In this document: in pieces, positions 16,806 through 25,733 of the stretch
Layout: each line of letters begins with the position of its first letter
How positions within the stretch are numbered: the first letter of the stretch is position 1
Source of the DNA: Methylobacterium fujisawaense
Lineage (GTDB): Bacteria; Pseudomonadota; Alphaproteobacteria; Rhizobiales; Beijerinckiaceae
Reading direction: 5' to 3'
Length of the DNA stretch: 64,000 nt
Assembly: GCF_014138435.1 (NCBI RefSeq)
Contig: NZ_JACJIM010000010.1
Location: forward strand, 124,001 to 188,000
Program-made: the position numbers and the translations under genes
The notes under the pieces: model-generated
The model's input: the letters and a program-made list of their open reading frames with translations, nothing else
Told to the model about the DNA's origin: nothing
Database searches by the model: none

Positions 16806-17669
16806 TCAATGGGCCATCAGCACCGGCATGTCGGCATGCGCCAGGACATGGCTGGTGACGCCGCCGAAGATCATCTGGCGCAGGCGGCTCTGGGTGTAGG
16901 CGCCCTTGATCAGCAGGTCGCAACCGAAGGCCTTGGACTCCGCCAGGAAGGTCTCGCCGGGCACCCGCCGGCCGGCCGGCAGCGCCCGGTGCGACGCGTC
17001 CACGCCCTCGCAGGCCAGTGCCTGGGCGAGATCCTGGGCGGTCGGGCCCGGCACCATGCCGCCTTCGACGCTGAGCACCAGCACCCGCTCGGCCCGCCGC
17101 AGGAACGGCATCGCGAAGGCCACCGCCCGGGCGGTCTCGGTGGAGCCGTTCCAGGCGATGACCACCGCGTCGCCGAGGCTCGCCGGGGCGCTGGGCGGGG
17201 CCAGAAGGATCGGCCGGCCGCTCTCGAACAGGGCCGTCTCGAAGGTGGTCATGCGCGGGGCATTGTCGGTCGTGCCCGGACGCCCGACCACGGTGGCCGA
17301 GAAGAGCCGTGCATACTGGCCGAGGAACGCGTCGCCGGTGGGGACGTCCTGCCGCCAGCGGTAGCGCGGGCCGGCATCCGGCACGCGATCCGGAATGCAC
17401 AGGCCGTCGCGGGCATGCCGCGGGATGCCGGCACCGTCCATGAAGGCGATGAAACGGCTGCCCGCCTCTTCGGCCTCGGCCCGGTCGGCCTCCTCGTCGC
17501 GCAGCCACGTCATGCCGCCGACCATGTCGACGGGGACGTACTCGGCGAGGGCCGGGCGCAGGGACACGCCCTCGATCAGGCTGCCGAAGCGCGTCGCCGC
17601 CAGCCGGGTGGTCTCGAAGACGGAGGGCAGGGCGTCGTGCATCGCGACGGGTACGAGCAGGGTCTTCAT
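16806..17669 (-). CDS. Universal stress protein, UspA family (two domains)
   Basis: 287 residues with an N-terminal half starting MKTLLVPVAMHDALPSVFET and a C-terminal UspA domain (AVVIAWNGSTETARAVAFAM, VPGETFLAESKAFGCDLLIK, then VTSHVLAHADMPVLMAH). The C-terminal GG-VTSHVL segment matches the nucleotide-binding loop region of UspA, although the classical G-2x-G-9x-G(S/T) is not perfect. The N-terminal half looks degenerate. It probably acts in a general stress response; nothing nearby shows its trigger. Confidence 0.85.
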   Translation of the reverse strand: MKTLLVPVAMHDALPSVFETTRLAATRFGSLIEGVSLRPALAEYVPVDMVGGMTWLRDEEADRAEAEEAGSRFIAFMDGAGIPRHARDGLCIPDRVPDAGPRYRWRQDVPTGDAFLGQYARLFSATVVGRPGTTDNAPRMTTFETALFESGRPILLAPPSAPASLGDAVVIAWNGSTETARAVAFAMPFLRRAERVLVLSVEGGMVPGPTAQDLAQALACEGVDASHRALPAGRRVPGETFLAESKAFGCDLLIKGAYTQSRLRQMIFGGVTSHVLAHADMPVLMAH

Positions 17670-17696
17670 GGTGGCAATCTCCCCGGTCTCGAGAGG

Positions 17697-18890
17697 CTAA
17701 TCCGCCCGGCCGCCCGGTGGAACCGGGGCCAGCGCGGCGCGCACACGGTTTTGCGGCCCGCGCGGATCGAGGCGCGCCCGCAGGATCCGGGTCAGCGGCG
17801 CCTCGACGAGGCGGTGGACCACGAGCGCGGCCGCCACGCTGCCGGCGAGCATCAGGACCATGCTGCCCCAGGGCTGCACGGCCGGCGCCAGCCCGAGCCG
17901 GAGCAGCCCCTCGCGCACGAGGCGCAGCGCGAAGGGATGCACGAGATAAAGGGCGTAGGAGGCGTCGCCCAGCCCGACGAGCCCGCGCACCGGGACGGGA
18001 AGGCGCGCGACCTGGGCGGCATCGCGCGTCGGTCCGAGGGCGGCCGCCACCAGCAGGGCGGCCGGGCCGCCGACGAGGAGGGGCCGCAGAAATCCGTCGG
18101 CCCCGCCTTGGCCGGCGAGCACGCGCGCGGCCAGGACGAGCCCGACGCCGCCCAGAACCGTGAGACCGACCCGCAGGGGCAGGCCCGGCCGGAAACCCTC
18201 GCGATAGGCGAGGGCGAGACCGGCGCCGGCGACGAATTCGAGCACGATCGGATCCGTCCAGAAGCGGAGCGGCACCGGAAGACCGGGCACGAGGGCTCCG
18301 ACAGCCACGAGGAGCACAAGGGCCCCGCACAGCCAGGCGACGGCGCCGCGCCGGCCGAAGCCGAGCCCTGCCGCGAAGACTGCGTAGAAGAAGGCCTCGT
18401 AGTTCAGGGTCCAGCCGAGGCCATAGAGCGGTTGGACGGTGCCGTCGGGCCGGGCCACCGGCCAGAACAGGAAGCTCGCCACGAGGGCTGCGGGATCGCC
18501 GAGGAGGGCCGCCGCGTCGCCGAGCAGATCCGGCCGGGCCAGCGCGAGGGCGAGGAAGACGAGGCTCACCAGCCAGTAGAGCGGGACCACCCGGGCGATC
18601 CGATGGGCGAGGAAGCGGGCCCGCCCCCCCGGCCTGCCGGCCAGCCGGATCCCGGTATGGACGATGACGAATCCGGAGATCACGAAGAACAAATCGACCC
18701 CGCCCCACCAGGGCATGAGCGTTTCCGGGGCGGGCGCGTGGCCGAAGCCGCGCTCCGCCAGCAGCCCCGCCTCGTGCCGCGCATGATGCCAGACGACCAT
18801 CAGGGCGGCCCCGGCGCGCAGGACCTGGAGCAGGACGAAGATCACCGGGCGACCATGCCTCGCCCCGCGCCCCGCCAGCAGGGCGCGCAT
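17697..18890 (-). CDS. Acyltransferase 3 family membrane protein (OafA/YrhL type)
   Basis: 397 residues and about ten predicted membrane spans. The N-terminus has the family hallmark RAGAALMVVWHHARHEAG, with the proposed catalytic His, then WWGGVDLFFVISGFVIVHT and a basic RFLAHRIARVVPLYW segment. The C-terminal part carries DASYALYLVHPFALRLV. Such enzymes transfer acyl groups to surface polysaccharides or exported glycans in the inner membrane. No polysaccharide genes lie nearby. The ATG at 18890 was chosen because the upstream extension is Arg-rich and lacks family similarity. Confidence 0.85.
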   Translation of the reverse strand: MRALLAGRGARHGRPVIFVLLQVLRAGAALMVVWHHARHEAGLLAERGFGHAPAPETLMPWWGGVDLFFVISGFVIVHTGIRLAGRPGGRARFLAHRIARVVPLYWLVSLVFLALALARPDLLGDAAALLGDPAALVASFLFWPVARPDGTVQPLYGLGWTLNYEAFFYAVFAAGLGFGRRGAVAWLCGALVLLVAVGALVPGLPVPLRFWTDPIVLEFVAGAGLALAYREGFRPGLPLRVGLTVLGGVGLVLAARVLAGQGGADGFLRPLLVGGPAALLVAAALGPTRDAAQVARLPVPVRGLVGLGDASYALYLVHPFALRLVREGLLRLGLAPAVQPWGSMVLMLAGSVAAALVVHRLVEAPLTRILRARLDPRGPQNRVRAALAPVPPGGRAD

Positions 18891-19146
18891 GCGGTTCCGC
18901 CGCGGCTGCAGCCGAGGTCGGAGGCGGGCCGGACGGCGATCGGTCCGGCGGCCGAGTCTGCGGACCGGCGGCTCACCCCGCGGACCGCCGCCCTTCGGCC
19001 ACCGCCCCGTCCGGGGCGAAAACGGCAGGAACCATAAGCCCATAACCTCGTTGACCGACCAATTCGCGAACCCGCCTGCGCCCGATCCTTCGTGCTGCGC
19101 ATGCGACCTGCCAGAGTTCGCGTATCCATTTCGAACAGAGGTCCCG

Positions 19147-19848
19147 ATGCTGAAGAACTATGCTGCCGCGTCCGCGCTTGTCCTGGCGCTGTCGACCCCG
19201 GCCCTGGCTCAGAGCGCCAACGACTTCCGCCTCCAGTCGATGCAGGCGAACGCCTTCGAAATCCAGTCCTCGCAGATCGCCCTGTCCAAGTCGCGCAACC
19301 CGAAGGTCCGCTCCTACGCCCAGGAGGTCCTCCGCGACCACCGGGCCGCCAACGTCGCCCTGGCGGGCGGCCAGATGAACGGCGTGGCCGGTGATCCGGG
19401 CGTCGGCGGCCTGATCACGGCGCCGATCGCGGTGGCGGGCAGCGCCGTGGGCGCCGGCGTCGGCGCGGCGACCGGCGTGGTCGGCGGCACCCTCGCGGGC
19501 GGACCGGTCGGCGGCCTCGAGGGCGCCGGCGCCGGTGCGGCGCGCGGCGCCGCCGCGGGCGGTCAGATCGGGCGCGGCGACATGATGGCCACGGGCGCCT
19601 CGACGATGGTGGCGCCGAGCCCCGAGCAGCAGGCGATGCTGGCCGAGCTGTCGTCGACCCCGGCCGGCCCGCGCTTCGACCGCCTCTACGCCAGCCAGCA
19701 GCTCCAGGCGCATCAGATAACCATCGCGATGACGCAGGCCTACGCCCAGGGCGGCCCGAACCCGGCCCTGCGCAACTACGCCCAGCAGGCCCTTCCGGCC
19801 CTGCAGATGCACTACAACCAGGCTCAGCGCCTCCCCGGCGCGATGTAA
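19147..19848 (+). CDS. Exported DUF4142-like protein with an inserted glycine-zipper segment
   Basis: 233 residues. A signal peptide (MLKNYAAASALVLALSTPALA) leads into a DUF4142-like helical half (NDFRLQSMQANAFEIQSSQ, NPKVRSYAQEVLRDH). From about residue 82 to 145 there is a Gly/Ala-rich stretch with GxxxG-type spacing (VAGSAVGAGVGAATGVVGG). The second helical half follows (FDRLYASQQLQAHQITIAM, then NYAQQALPALQMHYNQAQ). DUF4142 proteins are periplasmic and of unknown function, usually without such an insert, so the protein may contact or insert into a membrane. A perfect intrinsic terminator follows. Confidence 0.75.
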   Translation: MLKNYAAASALVLALSTPALAQSANDFRLQSMQANAFEIQSSQIALSKSRNPKVRSYAQEVLRDHRAANVALAGGQMNGVAGDPGVGGLITAPIAVAGSAVGAGVGAATGVVGGTLAGGPVGGLEGAGAGAARGAAAGGQIGRGDMMATGASTMVAPSPEQQAMLAELSSTPAGPRFDRLYASQQLQAHQITIAMTQAYAQGGPNPALRNYAQQALPALQMHYNQAQRLPGAM

Positions 19849-19892
19849 GGGTCATCGTCAGGGACGGCCCGGCTTCCGCCGGGCCAGACCTC

Positions 19893-19922
19893 CGGCGGCG
19901 GGTGCGAGCCCGCCGCCGTTTT
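19893..19922 (+). terminator. Intrinsic terminator after the DUF4142 gene
   Basis: A perfect 10-bp stem (CGGCGGCGGG / CCCGCCGCCG) with loop TGCGAG is followed by TTTT. It lies 45 bases after the stop codon. A smaller GGCCCGGC/GCCGGGCC hairpin precedes it at 19866-19885. The rest of 19923-20062 shows no gene. Confidence 0.85.
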
Positions 19923-20062
19923 CATGTCCGGCCTCTCTGCCCCGGCCACCGGCGAACCCGCGGGCGCGCCGCGTTCACGGGCCGGCACGTTGCGCCATCC
20001 GTTTCCGCCACGGACGGTCCGCGCAGAGGCATTGCCGAGATCCGCGCGCCGACCGGAGCCCC

Positions 20063-20100
20063 AAACGAAAACGGCCGGTGCGCGATGCGCAGCCGGCCGT
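20063..20100 (-). terminator. Intrinsic terminator after the carbonic anhydrase gene
   Basis: On the minus strand ACGGCCGG and CCGGCCGT form a stem with a 14-base apex, followed by TTTTCGTTT (complement of 20063-20070). It lies about 60 bases after the stop of the beta-carbonic anhydrase. Confidence 0.8.
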
Positions 20101-20160
20101 TCCCGCAAAGTTACCGATCGGAGCCGGTCAGCCGACCCCGTTCTTCAGCGCGCGTCGCGC

Positions 20161-20826
20161 TCAATCGCACGCGATGGCGGCGACCGAGCGGACGGTCTGG
20201 CCCGTCGTGTCGATCGGCGGCTTGAACACGCCGGTCTCCGGGTCGCGCACCAGCAGGGAGCCGCTCGCCACGCCGAAATGCGCGCCGTGGATCTCCAGAC
20301 GGCCGTCGTCGACCCGCTCCTTCACGAACGGGAAGGTCAGCAAGTTCTCCATGCTCTGGACGACCACCGCATGCTCCAGCTTGGTCAGGTAGTCCGGCGC
20401 GCCGGGATCGCCGGCCTTGTCTTCGGCCTGACCCACGAGCGAGACCCATTTGCCGATGAAGTCGCCGGGAGAGAGCGGCTTGGCCTTGTTGGCGTAGGCC
20501 TTGATGCCGCCGCAGGTGGCGTGGCCGAGAATGACGATGTGCTTCACCTCCAGAGCCTGGACGGCGAATTCCAGCGCCGCCGAGGTGCCGTGGTACTGAC
20601 CGTCCGGCTGGTAGACCGGCACGAGGTTCGCGACGTTGCGGATCGTGAACAGCTCGCCCGGCCCGGCATTGAAGATCGCGCTGGGCGACACCCGGCTGTC
20701 ACAGCAGCTGATGACCAGGATCTCCGGGTTCTGCGTGGAGGCGAGCTGCGCGAAGCGCCGGCGCTCGGTCGGGAAGCGGTCGAGGAGGAAGGACCGGTAG
20801 CCTTCGGTCAGGTAGACGGGGAACAT
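20161..20826 (-). CDS. Beta-class carbonic anhydrase
   Basis: 221 residues with the complete zinc site of the beta class: Cys42 in CDSR, with Asp43 and Arg45 as the catalytic dyad, and His102 and Cys105 in GHATCGG. The CCDSRVSPSAIF and FTIRNVANLV segments are typical. It interconverts CO2 and bicarbonate in the cytoplasm and supplies bicarbonate for carboxylases. It is monocistronic with its own terminator. The ATG at 20826 begins MFPVYLTEGYRSFL. Confidence 0.94.
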   Translation of the reverse strand: MFPVYLTEGYRSFLLDRFPTERRRFAQLASTQNPEILVISCCDSRVSPSAIFNAGPGELFTIRNVANLVPVYQPDGQYHGTSAALEFAVQALEVKHIVILGHATCGGIKAYANKAKPLSPGDFIGKWVSLVGQAEDKAGDPGAPDYLTKLEHAVVVQSMENLLTFPFVKERVDDGRLEIHGAHFGVASGSLLVRDPETGVFKPPIDTTGQTVRSVAAIACD

Positions 20827-20871
20827 AAAGGCGTCTCCAGTTAGACAATCCCGCGACGGCAGGAAGTGAAC

Positions 20872-21387
20872 TCAAAGTTCTCGCCAGGCAAGAACGCGTG
20901 GGTGGGCCGGAATAGTCCCGTTCGCGAGGTCCGCGGCGAGATCGGCGAGACCGGCCGGCTCGAAGTGCTCGCCGCTGGCGCGCAATTCGTCGATCGGCCA
21001 CCAGCGTGTCCCGATCAGCGGGTTGTCCTCGGTCTCGGCGAGGCGGCTCGTATCGACCCGGTCGTCGGGCAGGCGGACGAGGAAGTAGCGCTCGCGGGCG
21101 TCCCGCGCCTGCCGGAACAAGTGGAACGGGCCGTCGCAGGCGGCGACCTGCGGGCCGATGGCGACATCGCCGCGGCCGATCTCCTCCTCGAGCTCCCGGC
21201 GACAGGCGGTGACGTGGTCCTCGCCGGGCTCCAGGCCGCCCCCCGGCATGAACCAGAACCGCAGGGGCGCGCCGTCCGGCCCTTTGGCATGGACCGACGT
21301 GTAGGCGATGAGCAGGATCCGATCCTGCGGATCGAGCACGATCGCGCGGGCGATGTGGCGGACGGGCAGGGGGTTCGCGGCGCTCAT
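20872..21387 (-). CDS. Nudix hydrolase
   Basis: 171 residues. The Nudix box GGGLEPGEDHVTACRRELEEEIG fits the GX5EX7REUXEEXGU consensus, with the catalytic Glu residues in RELEEEIG. The N-terminal strand is RAIVLDPQDRILLIAY. Substrate unknown. The ATG at 21387 (MSAANPLPVRHIARAIV) fits the family; an upstream extension reading MLFCTQPRAQ adds unrelated residues. The start of the carbonic anhydrase gene follows on the same strand after 45 bases. Confidence 0.85.
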   Translation of the reverse strand: MSAANPLPVRHIARAIVLDPQDRILLIAYTSVHAKGPDGAPLRFWFMPGGGLEPGEDHVTACRRELEEEIGRGDVAIGPQVAACDGPFHLFRQARDARERYFLVRLPDDRVDTSRLAETEDNPLIGTRWWPIDELRASGEHFEPAGLADLAADLANGTIPAHPRVLAWREL

Positions 21388-21502
21388 GCAGCGAGAGCTA
21401 GAGCGGGCGCGGTGAACGGACACCGCCTGTGCGCGAGGCTGCGTGCAAAACAGCACGTTGGGTCGCGCACGGCGCCGGTTGCGATCCCTGGCGGACGGCC
21501 GC

Positions 21503-22246
21503 TCAGGACGGCGCGCGCAAAGCCGGGGCCCAGATCACCACGGGAAGCCCGAACGCGTCCCGCTCCGGCGGATCCGGCAGCGGCACGGCGCATCCGAGGC
21601 GGATGTCGCGGGCGACCACCAGGGCGGCCAGCGCATCCAGATGGTCGTCCTCCGGAACGCCCTTCGCCCGGGCCTCGATCAGCGCGCCCGGCAGGCCCGC
21701 CGCCGCGAGGAGCGCCCGGCGCAGGTCCAATCCTTCCCGGGCGCGCCGGCCCTTCTTGGGCAGGCCGAGCGGCCGGCCGCCGTTGAGGGCGTGGAAGGCC
21801 ACCTCGGGATGGACCTCGTGGACCCGCGCCCGCACCTCCGGCCGCTCCCGCAGGAGCGTGTCGACCGCGCGGACGGCGCGGAAGATGTTGTATCCCTGGA
21901 TCGAGGGCGCGAAGGGCGGGTCGCTCGCCTCGCGCGAAGCGGCCTTCGCGGCTTCATAGTCGGGGGCGTAGACCGCGCTCCGCGGCGGCATCGGAAACAC
22001 CGATGCCCGCGCCGGCCCGAGCCGGGCGCGGGCCGCCCGGTCGGCGGCACGTCCGCCGCCGATGATGCGGTCCGGCAGGCCGATCGGCACGTCGATCCCG
22101 ACGATGCAGGGCCGCTCCGGGGCGTCGAGCAGCGCGGCGACGTCGGGGAACAGGGCAGAGTGGTGCCGGTCGGGATCGTCGAGGTCGAGGAGCGCGCCCG
22201 CCCAGGCTCCGCGGCAGCCGTCCAGTCCCGCGATCCAGCGTGCCAT
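21503..22246 (-). CDS. DUF429 family protein (predicted RNase H-fold)
   Basis: 247 residues. It begins WIAGLDGCRGAWAGALLDLD and contains GIDVPIGLPDR, ASVFPMPPRSAVYAP, VHEVHPEVAFHALNG and EDDHLDALAALVVARD, all characteristic DUF429 segments. Conserved acidic residues (D of GLDGCR, D of GIDVPIG, DDHLDA) resemble an RNase H-like active site. Cellular role not established. It is divergent from the CitE-like gene at 22348. Confidence 0.85.
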   Translation of the reverse strand: MARWIAGLDGCRGAWAGALLDLDDPDRHHSALFPDVAALLDAPERPCIVGIDVPIGLPDRIIGGGRAADRAARARLGPARASVFPMPPRSAVYAPDYEAAKAASREASDPPFAPSIQGYNIFRAVRAVDTLLRERPEVRARVHEVHPEVAFHALNGGRPLGLPKKGRRAREGLDLRRALLAAAGLPGALIEARAKGVPEDDHLDALAALVVARDIRLGCAVPLPDPPERDAFGLPVVIWAPALRAPS

Positions 22247-22347
22247 GCCGTTCCTTCCTCGCGCGACGCGCGGCGGGCGTTCTTGCCGGGATGCGCAGGG
22301 AAAGCTATCCGCGTCGCCGAGGGCGCCGCCGGCCCGGGAGAAGCGTG

Positions 22348-23229
22348 ATGAGCGAGATCCGTCCCCGTCGCAGCGTGCTGGCGATGCCGGGCTCCAACGC
22401 CCGGGCGCTGGAAAAGGCGCGGTCGCTCCCCGCCGACGTCATCCTGATCGACCTTGAGGACGGCACGGCCCCGGAGGTCAAGGCGGCCGCCCGTGCCCAG
22501 GTCGCCGCAGCGGTCACGGCGCGCGGCTTCGGCGCCCGCGAGGTGGTGGTGCGCATCAACGCGCCCGAGACCGAGGACGGCGAGGCCGATCTCGTGGCAC
22601 TCGCTGCGGCCGCACCGGATGCCATTCTGGTGCCCAAGGTGCGCACCTCCGACACGCTGATCGCGGTCGGATCCCGGCTGCGCCGGCTCGGCGCGCCCCT
22701 GGCGACGCGGGTCTGGGCGATGATCGAGACGCCGATGGCGGTGGTGAACGCCGCCGAGATCGCGGGCGCGGCCCGGGACGTGGACGGGCGGCTTGCCGCC
22801 CTGGTGATCGGCCCGAACGACCTGCTGAAGGCGTCCCGGATCCGGCCCCCGGGGCGGGCTGCCCTGATGCCCTGGCTGATGACCGTGCTGGCCGCCGCCC
22901 GGGCCTACGAGATCGAGGCGATCGACGGCGTCTTCACCGACCTCACCGACGCGGCCGGATTCGAGGCGGAGTGCGTCCAGGGGCGCGACCTCGGCTTCGA
23001 CGGCAAGATGCTGATCCATCCGAGCCAGATCGGCCCGGCCAACGCGGCCTTCGGCCCGGATGCCGCGGAGATCGCGCAGGCGCGGTCGTTGATGGACGTC
23101 TTCGACGCGCCGGAGAACCGGGCGCGCGGGGTCATCGCGGTGGATGGGAAGATGGTCGAGCGCCTCCATGTCGAGGCCGCCCGGCGGACCCTCGCCATGG
23201 CCGAGGCGATCGCGCGTCTCGGCGCGTGA
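22348..23229 (+). CDS. HpcH/HpaI aldolase / CitE-like CoA-ester lyase
   Basis: 293 residues with the CitE/malyl-CoA lyase fold: RSVLAMPGSNARALEKA at the start, LIDLEDGTAPEVKAAAR with the metal-binding acidic region, VWAMIETPMAVVNAAEIA with the second metal-binding Glu, LVIGPNDLLKA, and GFDGKMLIHPSQIGPAN. Relatives act on citramalyl-, malyl- or citryl-CoA, or hydrolyse malyl-CoA. The substrate is not decided by sequence alone. Methylobacteria use malyl-CoA chemistry in the serine and ethylmalonyl-CoA cycles, so a role there is possible but inferred. The stop overlaps the dut GTG start. Confidence 0.85.
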   Translation: MSEIRPRRSVLAMPGSNARALEKARSLPADVILIDLEDGTAPEVKAAARAQVAAAVTARGFGAREVVVRINAPETEDGEADLVALAAAAPDAILVPKVRTSDTLIAVGSRLRRLGAPLATRVWAMIETPMAVVNAAEIAGAARDVDGRLAALVIGPNDLLKASRIRPPGRAALMPWLMTVLAAARAYEIEAIDGVFTDLTDAAGFEAECVQGRDLGFDGKMLIHPSQIGPANAAFGPDAAEIAQARSLMDVFDAPENRARGVIAVDGKMVERLHVEAARRTLAMAEAIARLGA

Positions 23230-23696
23230 GCGACCGGCCGGAGATCGGCCTGCGGCTGCTCGATCCGCGGCTGCCGGGCTGGGGCTTCCCGCGCTGGGGC
23301 TCGCCGGCTGCGGCCGGCCTCGACCTGCACGCCTGCCTCGACGCGCCGCTGGTGCTCCCGCCCCAGGGCAAGCCGGCGCTGATCCCGGCGGGGTTCAGCG
23401 TCCTGATCCGCGATCCCGATTGGTGCGGCCTGATCTTCCCGCGCTCGGGGCGCGGGCACCGCGAGGGTCTGGTGCTGGGCAACGGCACCGGCGTCATCGA
23501 CGCGGATTACGAGGGGCCGCTGATGGTTTCCGCCTGGAACCGCGACGAATCCGAGCCGGTCCGGATCGAGCCGGGCGAGCGGATCGCCCAGCTGGTCTTC
23601 ACGCGGATCACCCGGCCGGTCCTGACCGTGCTGGAGGGCGAGCCCGGCCCCGGCTCCGAGCGGGGGTCGGGCGGGTTCGGGTCGAGCGGGCGGTAG
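23226..23696 (+). CDS. dut: dUTP diphosphatase (dUTPase)
   Basis: 156 residues, GTG start overlapping the previous stop (GTGA). All five trimeric dUTPase motifs are visible: AAAGLDLHA, PRSGRGHREG, GVIDADYEGPLMVSAWN (catalytic Asp), ERIAQLVFTR, and the glycine-rich C-terminal GSGGFGSSGR. It hydrolyses dUTP to dUMP and pyrophosphate, keeping uracil out of DNA and feeding thymidylate synthesis. Motif 1 is followed by an unusually long PPQGKPALIPAG segment, otherwise normal. Confidence 0.93.
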   Translation: MSDRPEIGLRLLDPRLPGWGFPRWGSPAAAGLDLHACLDAPLVLPPQGKPALIPAGFSVLIRDPDWCGLIFPRSGRGHREGLVLGNGTGVIDADYEGPLMVSAWNRDESEPVRIEPGERIAQLVFTRITRPVLTVLEGEPGPGSERGSGGFGSSGR

Positions 23697-23702
23697 GCGC
23701 CC

Positions 23703-24578
23703 TCAGTCGAGCGTCTTGCCGAGTCGCCCCGCCAGATCCTGGATGAACTGGAAGGCGGTCCGGCCCGAGCGGGAGCCGCGGGTGGTGGCCCATTCAAGGC
23801 ATTCGGCGCGCAGCTGCTCCGGCGGCACGGCGAGGCCATAGCGCTCGGCATAGGCGCGGATCATCGCCAGGTACTCGTCCTGGCTGCACTTGTGGAAGCC
23901 GAGCCAGAGGCCGAACCGGTCCGAGAGCGAGACCTTCTCCTCGACCGCCTCGCCGGGGTTGATCGCCGTGGAGCGCTCGTTCTCCACCATGTCGCGGGCG
24001 AGCAGGTGCCGGCGGTTCGAGGTGGCGTAGAACAGCACGTTGTTCGGCCGCCCCTCGATGCCGCCATCGAGCGCGGTCTTGAGCGACTTGTACGAAGTGT
24101 CGTCGGCGTCGAAGGAGAGGTCGTCGCAATAGACCAGCCAGCGGTGCGGGTCCGGCCGCAGCAGGGCCATCAGGTCCGGCAGGGCCTCGATGTCCTCGCG
24201 GTGGATCTCCACGAGCTTCATCGGCCGGCTGCCGGCGGGCCTGCGGGCGTTGATCTCGGCATGGGCCGCCTTGACCAGCGACGACTTGCCCATGCCGCGG
24301 GCCCCCCACAGCAGGGCATTGTTGGCCGGCAGGCCGCGGGCGAAGCGTTCGGTGTTCTCCACCAGGGTGTCGCGCGCCCGGTCGATGCCGGTGAGCAGGC
24401 CCATCTCCACCCGCGCCACCTGCGGCACCGGGGTCAGCCGGCGCTCGGGGCCCCACAGGAAGGCGTCGGCGGCGTCGGGATCGAAGGCCGGCGGGGCGGC
24501 GGGCGCGGCCCGCTCCAGCGCGGTGGCGATGCGCTCCAGGAGCGGCATCAGGGTATCCAGGGTCGCGGGGCTCGTCAT
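23703..24578 (-). CDS. DUF815 family AAA+ ATPase
   Basis: 291 residues. The Walker A motif is WGARGMGKSSLVKA, the Walker B-like segment is WLVYCDDLSFDADD, and NVLFYATSNRRHL is the sensor-1 region typical of DUF815. The segment EKVSLSDRFGLWLGFHKC is also family-specific. The biological role is not established. It converges with dut (6-base gap) and is divergent from the OsmC gene. Confidence 0.88.
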   Translation of the reverse strand: MTSPATLDTLMPLLERIATALERAAPAAPPAFDPDAADAFLWGPERRLTPVPQVARVEMGLLTGIDRARDTLVENTERFARGLPANNALLWGARGMGKSSLVKAAHAEINARRPAGSRPMKLVEIHREDIEALPDLMALLRPDPHRWLVYCDDLSFDADDTSYKSLKTALDGGIEGRPNNVLFYATSNRRHLLARDMVENERSTAINPGEAVEEKVSLSDRFGLWLGFHKCSQDEYLAMIRAYAERYGLAVPPEQLRAECLEWATTRGSRSGRTAFQFIQDLAGRLGKTLD

Positions 24579-24740
24579 CGGATCGGGGGGTTCGCGTGCG
24601 GGTCGGTCAGGCGGCCGGTTCTACGGGGAAGATCCGGGGAAATCATCCGTATCCGGATGCATGGCCCGGGCCTTCCGAACGGGAACCCGGATCGGGCGTT
24701 GATCATCGCGGCAGCACGGGTGCCGTAACGGCCGGGGGGC

Positions 24741-25187
24741 ATGATGGACGCGGGACCGACGATCCGGATCACCCAGGTCGCCGATTACGTCTTCACGGTG
24801 GATTTCGGCGCGGCCCTGCCGGCGCTTCTCACCGACGAGGCGCCCCCGATCGGCGGCGGGACCGGGCCGTTCCCCGAGCAGCTGCTGATCTCCGGCGTCG
24901 CGAACTGCCTCTGCGCCAGCCTGGTCTTCGCGCTGGGGAAGTTCCGCCAGGAGGCCCGGGGCGTGGCCGCCGAGGCGTCCTGCCGGCTGGAGCGCAACCC
25001 TGCCGGGCGGCTCCGCGTCACCGCGATCGACGTGCGGATCCGCCTCGGCGCGGCGGCGGCCGACCTGCCGCGGATCGACCGGGTGCTGGAGCAGTTCGAG
25101 CGGTTCTGCACCGTCTCGGAGAGCGTGAAGGCCGGGATCCCGGTCGCCGTGTCGGTGGCCGATTGCGACGGCACGCGCCTGAAATGA
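24741..25187 (+). CDS. OsmC family protein
   Basis: 148 residues. The conserved Cys of the first OsmC motif is in LLISGVANCLCASLVFALGK; the second region (RFCTVSESVKAGIPVAVSV) has the Cys of the peroxidase pair. Other matches include the redox helix and IDVRIRLG. Members reduce organic hydroperoxides or act on small electrophiles. Two ATG codons in a row at the start (24741 and 24744) are both possible. It is followed after 80 bases by an NTF2-like gene. Confidence 0.82.
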   Translation: MMDAGPTIRITQVADYVFTVDFGAALPALLTDEAPPIGGGTGPFPEQLLISGVANCLCASLVFALGKFRQEARGVAAEASCRLERNPAGRLRVTAIDVRIRLGAAAADLPRIDRVLEQFERFCTVSESVKAGIPVAVSVADCDGTRLK

Positions 25188-25267
25188 CCGGCGCCCCGGG
25201 GAAAGATCGGCCGCCCGGCGCATTGCCGCAGCACCAACCGGCCGCCGGAGCCGGACGAGGAGACGCC

Positions 25268-25633
25268 ATGTCGGATCAGACGCGAGAACCCGCCCGCGCC
25301 CCCGAGGACCTTGCCGCCCTGTTCAACCAGCGCGCCAATGCCGGCGATGTCGAGGGCCTCGTCGCCCTCTACGAGCCCGACGCGGTGCTGGCCGCCGGCC
25401 GGGTCGTCGCCACGGGCCATGCCGAGATCCGGAGCTTCTACGCCGACCTGCTGGCGCGCAAATCCGACTTCCCGGCCCCGGAGACGCTGCCGCCCCTGCG
25501 CAACGGCCCCCTCGCCATGACCTTCGCGCGGCTGCCCAACGGCGCCCTGTCGGTGGAGGCCGCCCGGGAGCAGGCGGACGGGACGTGGCTCTGGGCGATC
25601 GACCAGCTCAAGATCGCGCCGCCGAAGACCTGA
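25268..25633 (+). CDS. NTF2-like / SnoaL-type small protein (DUF4440-like)
   Basis: 121 residues with the cone-shaped NTF2 fold pattern: LAALFNQRANAGDVEGLVAL, YEPDAVLAAGRVVATGHAEI, and a C-terminal strand WLWAIDQLKIAPPKT. A good GAGGAG precedes the ATG. Such proteins bind small ligands or act as hydratases or isomerases; no catalytic set can be read. It lies 100 bases before serS on the same strand. Confidence 0.75.
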   Translation: MSDQTREPARAPEDLAALFNQRANAGDVEGLVALYEPDAVLAAGRVVATGHAEIRSFYADLLARKSDFPAPETLPPLRNGPLAMTFARLPNGALSVEAAREQADGTWLWAIDQLKIAPPKT

Positions 25634-25733
25634 CCGTCGGCCCGGACGCGCCCCCGCGCTTGTCCCACCGGACGCGATGCGGCAAAGCGGAGCCCGCGCG
25701 CTCGACGCTGCGCAGAAGACCCGAGCCGACTCG

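Noticed and set aside
16515..19037. Open frame of 840 codons on the plus strand opposite the Usp and acyltransferase genes
   Set aside because: Antisense to two well-supported genes; low-complexity Arg/Gly/Glu composition.
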